Of a stretch of 64,000 bases of DNA, positions 61,385 to 64,000 are shown piece after piece. Below the pieces are notes generated by a model. The model was not told where the DNA came from. It ran no database searches and saw only the letters and a list, made by a program, of their open reading frames with translations. The stretch lies in the NCBI RefSeq assembly GCF_000763905.1, contig NZ_JRKN01000014.1, forward strand, positions 1 through 64,000, written 5' to 3'. Both the position numbers and the translations under genes were made by a program. Numbering within the stretch: the first letter of the stretch is position 1; each line of letters begins with the position of its first letter. Source of the DNA: Paracoccus halophilus (GTDB taxonomy: Bacteria; Pseudomonadota; Alphaproteobacteria; Rhodobacterales; Rhodobacteraceae).

Positions 61385-62095
61385 ATGATGACGAAACCTG
61401 ACAGCGCCCATCCCGATGACCCGCATTACGTCGACCGCATGGGCTGGCTGCGGGCGGCCGTGCTGGGCGCCAATGACGGCATCGTTTCGGTGGGCGCGCT
61501 GATCGTCGGCGTCGCGGCCGCCGATCCGGCGCCCGAGACCGTGCTGCTGGCGGGATCGGCCGGGCTGATCTCGGGGGCGATGTCGATGGCGGCGGGCGAA
61601 TATGTCTCGGTCAGTTCGCAATCCGATACCGAGCGCGCCGATATCGCCCGCGAACGCAAGGCCCTGCGCGATATGCCCCGCGAGGAGCTGGCCGAACTGG
61701 CCGCAATCTACGAATCGCGCGGCATGTCGCCGGCGACCGCGCTGCAGGCCGCGCGCGAGGTGACCGAATACGATCCGCTGGCCGCCCATGTCCGCGACGA
61801 GCTGGGGCTGAGCGAGGCCAGCGCCGCCAACCCGTTGCAGGCGGCGCTGGCCTCGGCGCTGACCTTCAGCCTGGCGGCGGCCATGCCGCTGATCGCCTCG
61901 GTCCTGGCGCCGGCCGGGCTGGTCATCCCCTGCGTCATGGCCGCCGTGCTGCTGGCGCTGGCGCTGCTGGGGGCGCTAGGCGCATGGGCGGGCGGCGCGC
62001 CGCCCGGGCGCGCCATGCTGCGCGTCGTCGCGGGCGGCCTGTTCGCGATGGCGGTCACGGCCGGGATCGGCAGGCTGTTCGGCATCGCGATCTGA
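61385..62095 (+). CDS. VIT1/CCC1-family iron/manganese transporter
   Basis: The 236-residue protein has the VIT1/CCC1 signatures WLRAAVLGANDGIVSVGALIVGV in TM1 and SGAMSMAAGEYVSVSSQSDTERADIARE after TM2, followed by a cytosolic segment rich in Glu/Arg, then three more helices. Family members export or store Fe2+ or Mn2+. The N-terminal ferritin-like domain of some bacterial forms is absent. Two start codons (ATGATG) occur at 61385. The nearby Fur-family gene could control it, but no box was identified. Confidence 0.88.
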   Translation: MMTKPDSAHPDDPHYVDRMGWLRAAVLGANDGIVSVGALIVGVAAADPAPETVLLAGSAGLISGAMSMAAGEYVSVSSQSDTERADIARERKALRDMPREELAELAAIYESRGMSPATALQAAREVTEYDPLAAHVRDELGLSEASAANPLQAALASALTFSLAAAMPLIASVLAPAGLVIPCVMAAVLLALALLGALGAWAGGAPPGRAMLRVVAGGLFAMAVTAGIGRLFGIAI

Positions 62096-62128
62096 CCCCA
62101 TGCCGGCCCAAGCGCCCCCGCGCCGGTC

Positions 62129-63277
62129 TTATCCCGGCATGTCCCCGCCGCTCAGCGCGGCATCGAAACCGGCGATCAGCCGGGCCAGCGTGCCATCGAC
62201 GTCCTGAAGCTTGTCCAGACCGAACAGCCCGATGCGAAAGCTGCGAAAGCCCTCGCCCTCGCCAACCTGCAGGGGCACGCCCGCGGCGATCTGGTAGCCG
62301 GCCGCCAGGAATTTCCGGCCGCTTTGCAGTTCCGGGTCGTCGGTATGGACGACGACGACGCCCGGCGCGGCGAATCCCTCGGCCGCGACCGAGCGAAAGC
62401 CGCGCCGCGCCAGTTCCGCACGCACCGCGTCGCCCAGCCGCCATTGCGCCTCGCGCGCGGCCTCGAACCCCATCGCGCGGGTCTCGTCCATGGCATCGCG
62501 CAGCCCGATCAGCGCATCGGTCGGAAGGGTCGCGTGATAGGCGTGACCGCCCTCCTCATAGGCCTGCATGATGGCGCGCCATTTCTTCAGATCCAGCACG
62601 AAACTGTCGCTGACCGTGTCCGCCAGCCGCGCGGCGCCGCGCGCCGACAGCATCACCATCCCCGCCGAGGGCGAGGCGCTCCAGCCCTTTTGCGGGGCCG
62701 AGATCAGCACATCGACCCCGGTCGCCGCCATATCGACCCAGATCGCGCCCGAGGCGATGCAGTCCAGCACCATGATCGCGCCCACCTCATGGGCGGCATC
62801 GGCCAGTGCCCGGATATAGGCGTCGGGCAGGATCATCCCGGCGGCGGTTTCCACATGCGGGGCAAAGACCGCATCGGGACGGGCGGCGCGTATCCGCGCC
62901 ACGACCTCGTCGACGGGCGCGGGGGCAAAGGGGGCGGTCGGCTCGTTGCCCGACTGGCGGGCCATCATCACCGTCGTCTCGCGGGTGAAACCGCCGGCCT
63001 CGAAGATCTGGCTCCAGCGATAGCTGAAAAACCCGTTGCGCACGATCAGCGCATGGGCGTCGCGACCGAACTGGCGCGCCACCGCCTCCATCGCGCAGGT
63101 GCCGCCACCGGGCACCAGCGCCACCGCCTCGGCGCGATACACCTCGCGCAGCGTGGCCGAGATGTCGCGCATCGCCGCCTGAAAGCGCCGCGACATGTGA
63201 TTGAGCGACCGGTCCGTGAAGACGACCGAAAATTCCTGCAAGCCTTCGGGGTCGAGATCGGGAAGAAGCCCGGGCAT
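62129..63277 (-). CDS. class V PLP-dependent aminotransferase (alanine--glyoxylate-like)
   Basis: The 382-residue protein has VALVPGGGTCAMEAVARQF near the N terminus, the Asp motif MVLDCIASGAIWVDM, and the PLP Lys197 in LISAPQKGWSASPSAG. This combination fits the alanine-glyoxylate/serine-pyruvate group, but the substrate is not fixed. The ATG at 63277 was chosen; the longer frame begins in noncoding-looking sequence. It is convergent with the VIT1/CCC1 gene and divergent from the amidotransferase. Confidence 0.85.
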   Translation of the reverse strand: MPGLLPDLDPEGLQEFSVVFTDRSLNHMSRRFQAAMRDISATLREVYRAEAVALVPGGGTCAMEAVARQFGRDAHALIVRNGFFSYRWSQIFEAGGFTRETTVMMARQSGNEPTAPFAPAPVDEVVARIRAARPDAVFAPHVETAAGMILPDAYIRALADAAHEVGAIMVLDCIASGAIWVDMAATGVDVLISAPQKGWSASPSAGMVMLSARGAARLADTVSDSFVLDLKKWRAIMQAYEEGGHAYHATLPTDALIGLRDAMDETRAMGFEAAREAQWRLGDAVRAELARRGFRSVAAEGFAAPGVVVVHTDDPELQSGRKFLAAGYQIAAGVPLQVGEGEGFRSFRIGLFGLDKLQDVDGTLARLIAGFDAALSGGDMPG

Positions 63278-63410
63278 GGCCGATCCTTTCGTTGAAACCT
63301 GACGCCAGCCTAGCGCGGCGCAAGGGCCGGGGCCAGTCCCGAGCGCCGAGCCCCCTTGCCCGTGTCGCTGCCGGGGTTTAGCTATGGGGCGAACAATCTG
63401 CAGGCCAGAC

Positions 63411-64000
63411 ATGCGTATCGGCATCCTAAAATGCGGCCAGTCGCCCGAACTCCTTCGCGGCGAGCTGGGCGATTACGACACAATGTTCGAGCGACTGCTT
63501 GCCGGGCGCGGCTTTCAGTTCGACAGCTATCACGTCGAGGGCATGCAGTTCCCGCAAGACGTCCATGACGCCGATGGCTGGCTGCTGACCGGCTCGCGCC
63601 ACGGCACCTATGAGGATCACCCCTTTATCCCGCCGCTCGAGGAGTTCATCCGCCAGGCCTATGCCGAGCGGGTGCCGATGGTCGGCATCTGCTTCGGCCA
63701 CCAGATCATCGCCCAGGCCCTGGGCGGCAAGGTGATCAAGCACCCCAAGGGCTGGGCGGTCGGGCCGCAGGATTACGATTTCGGCGGTGACAGGGTGACG
63801 CTGAACGCCTGGCACCAGGATCAGGTCGTGACCCTGCCCGAAGGGGCCGAGCCTGCCGCCAGCAACGATTTTTGCGAAAACGCGGCGCTGATCTATGGCG
63901 ACCGCGCCTATACCATCCAGGCCCATCCGGAATTCGACGCGGCCTTCATCGACGGGCTGATCGCGCATCGCGCCAAGGGCGTGGTCCCGCCCGAGGTGCT
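63411..64000 (+). CDS. class I glutamine amidotransferase (partial, 3' end beyond window)
   Basis: The visible 196 residues include the nucleophile Cys94 in MVGICFGHQIIAQALGG and the His172/Glu174 pair in QAHPEFD. This stand-alone GATase1 type is typical of GMP-synthase-like or gamma-glutamyl-hydrolysing enzymes. The early segment MRIGILKCGQSPELLRGELGDY and the mid SWHQDQV-like motif NAWHQDQVV fit small stand-alone amidotransferases. The C terminus and any fused domain are outside the window. Confidence 0.88.
   Translation, partial: MRIGILKCGQSPELLRGELGDYDTMFERLLAGRGFQFDSYHVEGMQFPQDVHDADGWLLTGSRHGTYEDHPFIPPLEEFIRQAYAERVPMVGICFGHQIIAQALGGKVIKHPKGWAVGPQDYDFGGDRVTLNAWHQDQVVTLPEGAEPAASNDFCENAALIYGDRAYTIQAHPEFDAAFIDGLIAHRAKGVVPPEV

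Overview
The window is a GC-rich stretch of an alphaproteobacterial chromosome. The gene families and their order point to Rhodobacteraceae, most likely Paracoccus or a close relative: a purB-linked FliG-like gene, a RamB/ScfR-type regulator, FolE2, GTP-independent ThyX, the mmsA/mmsB valine genes, and a division/envelope cluster running murB-ddl-ftsQ-ftsA-ftsZ-lpxC-bamD-recN. The genus is an inference. Nearly all genes are core housekeeping genes and are densely packed. No CRISPR array, rRNA, intact tRNA, defence locus, prophage or secondary-metabolite cluster was seen.

Left edge (1-728): accessory DNA. It holds the 5' part of an IS5-family (IS427-type) transposase, the insertion-sequence end, a 70-residue orphan ORF abutting that end, a strong hairpin, an AT-rich patch, and a 22-base tRNA-Leu-like 3' end (707-728). 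The last looks like the distal attachment site of an island lying to the left.

877-16787: nnr, then nitrogen control (glnB-glnA), purB, an orphan FliG-domain protein, gap, a small Rhodobacteraceae protein, pyrC-pyrE (4-base overlap), dnaB, an MFS drug exporter, a RamB/ScfR-type regulator with a duplicated TTTGCAAA motif at its promoter, and a membrane-anchored M23 peptidase. The peptidase gene overlaps a bactofilin gene (16777-17322).

17440-24656: a DUF2189 membrane protein, coaD, a CBS-pair protein, a LysR regulator divergent from the distal valine pathway (mmsA, 3-hydroxyisobutyryl-CoA hydrolase, mmsB), a small exported protein, and a 155-base near-perfectly centred palindrome filling the gap before recN.

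24658-34979 (minus strand): recN, bamD, lpxC, ftsZ, ftsA, ftsQ, ddl, murB and a small membrane protein: septum, peptidoglycan and outer-membrane biogenesis. 35118-39399 (minus): folE2, metZ, yciB/ispZ and a DUF1223 protein.

39657-49826: acnA, rpsD, an IscA/SufA-type Fe-S protein, tpiA, the D-methionine ABC transporter metN-metI-metQ, an ABC-F ATPase and a DUF2218 protein. A 25-base dispersed repeat occurs twice here (42555 and 47320), each copy just before a GC-rich hairpin.

49886-64000: the dnaX-ybaB-recR operon, thyX, clpX and clpP, pth-DUF2332-DUF2237, YigZ, a Fur-family regulator, an SDR and an aldehyde dehydrogenase, a VIT1/CCC1 transporter, a class V aminotransferase, and a class I glutamine amidotransferase cut by the right edge.

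I did not find a clearly new multi-gene system. The observations most worth a second look are small: the large palindrome at 24502-24656, the tRNA-derived island boundary, the hairpin-linked 25-base repeat, the FliG-like orphan without the EHPQ motif, and several candidate cis-regulatory elements.
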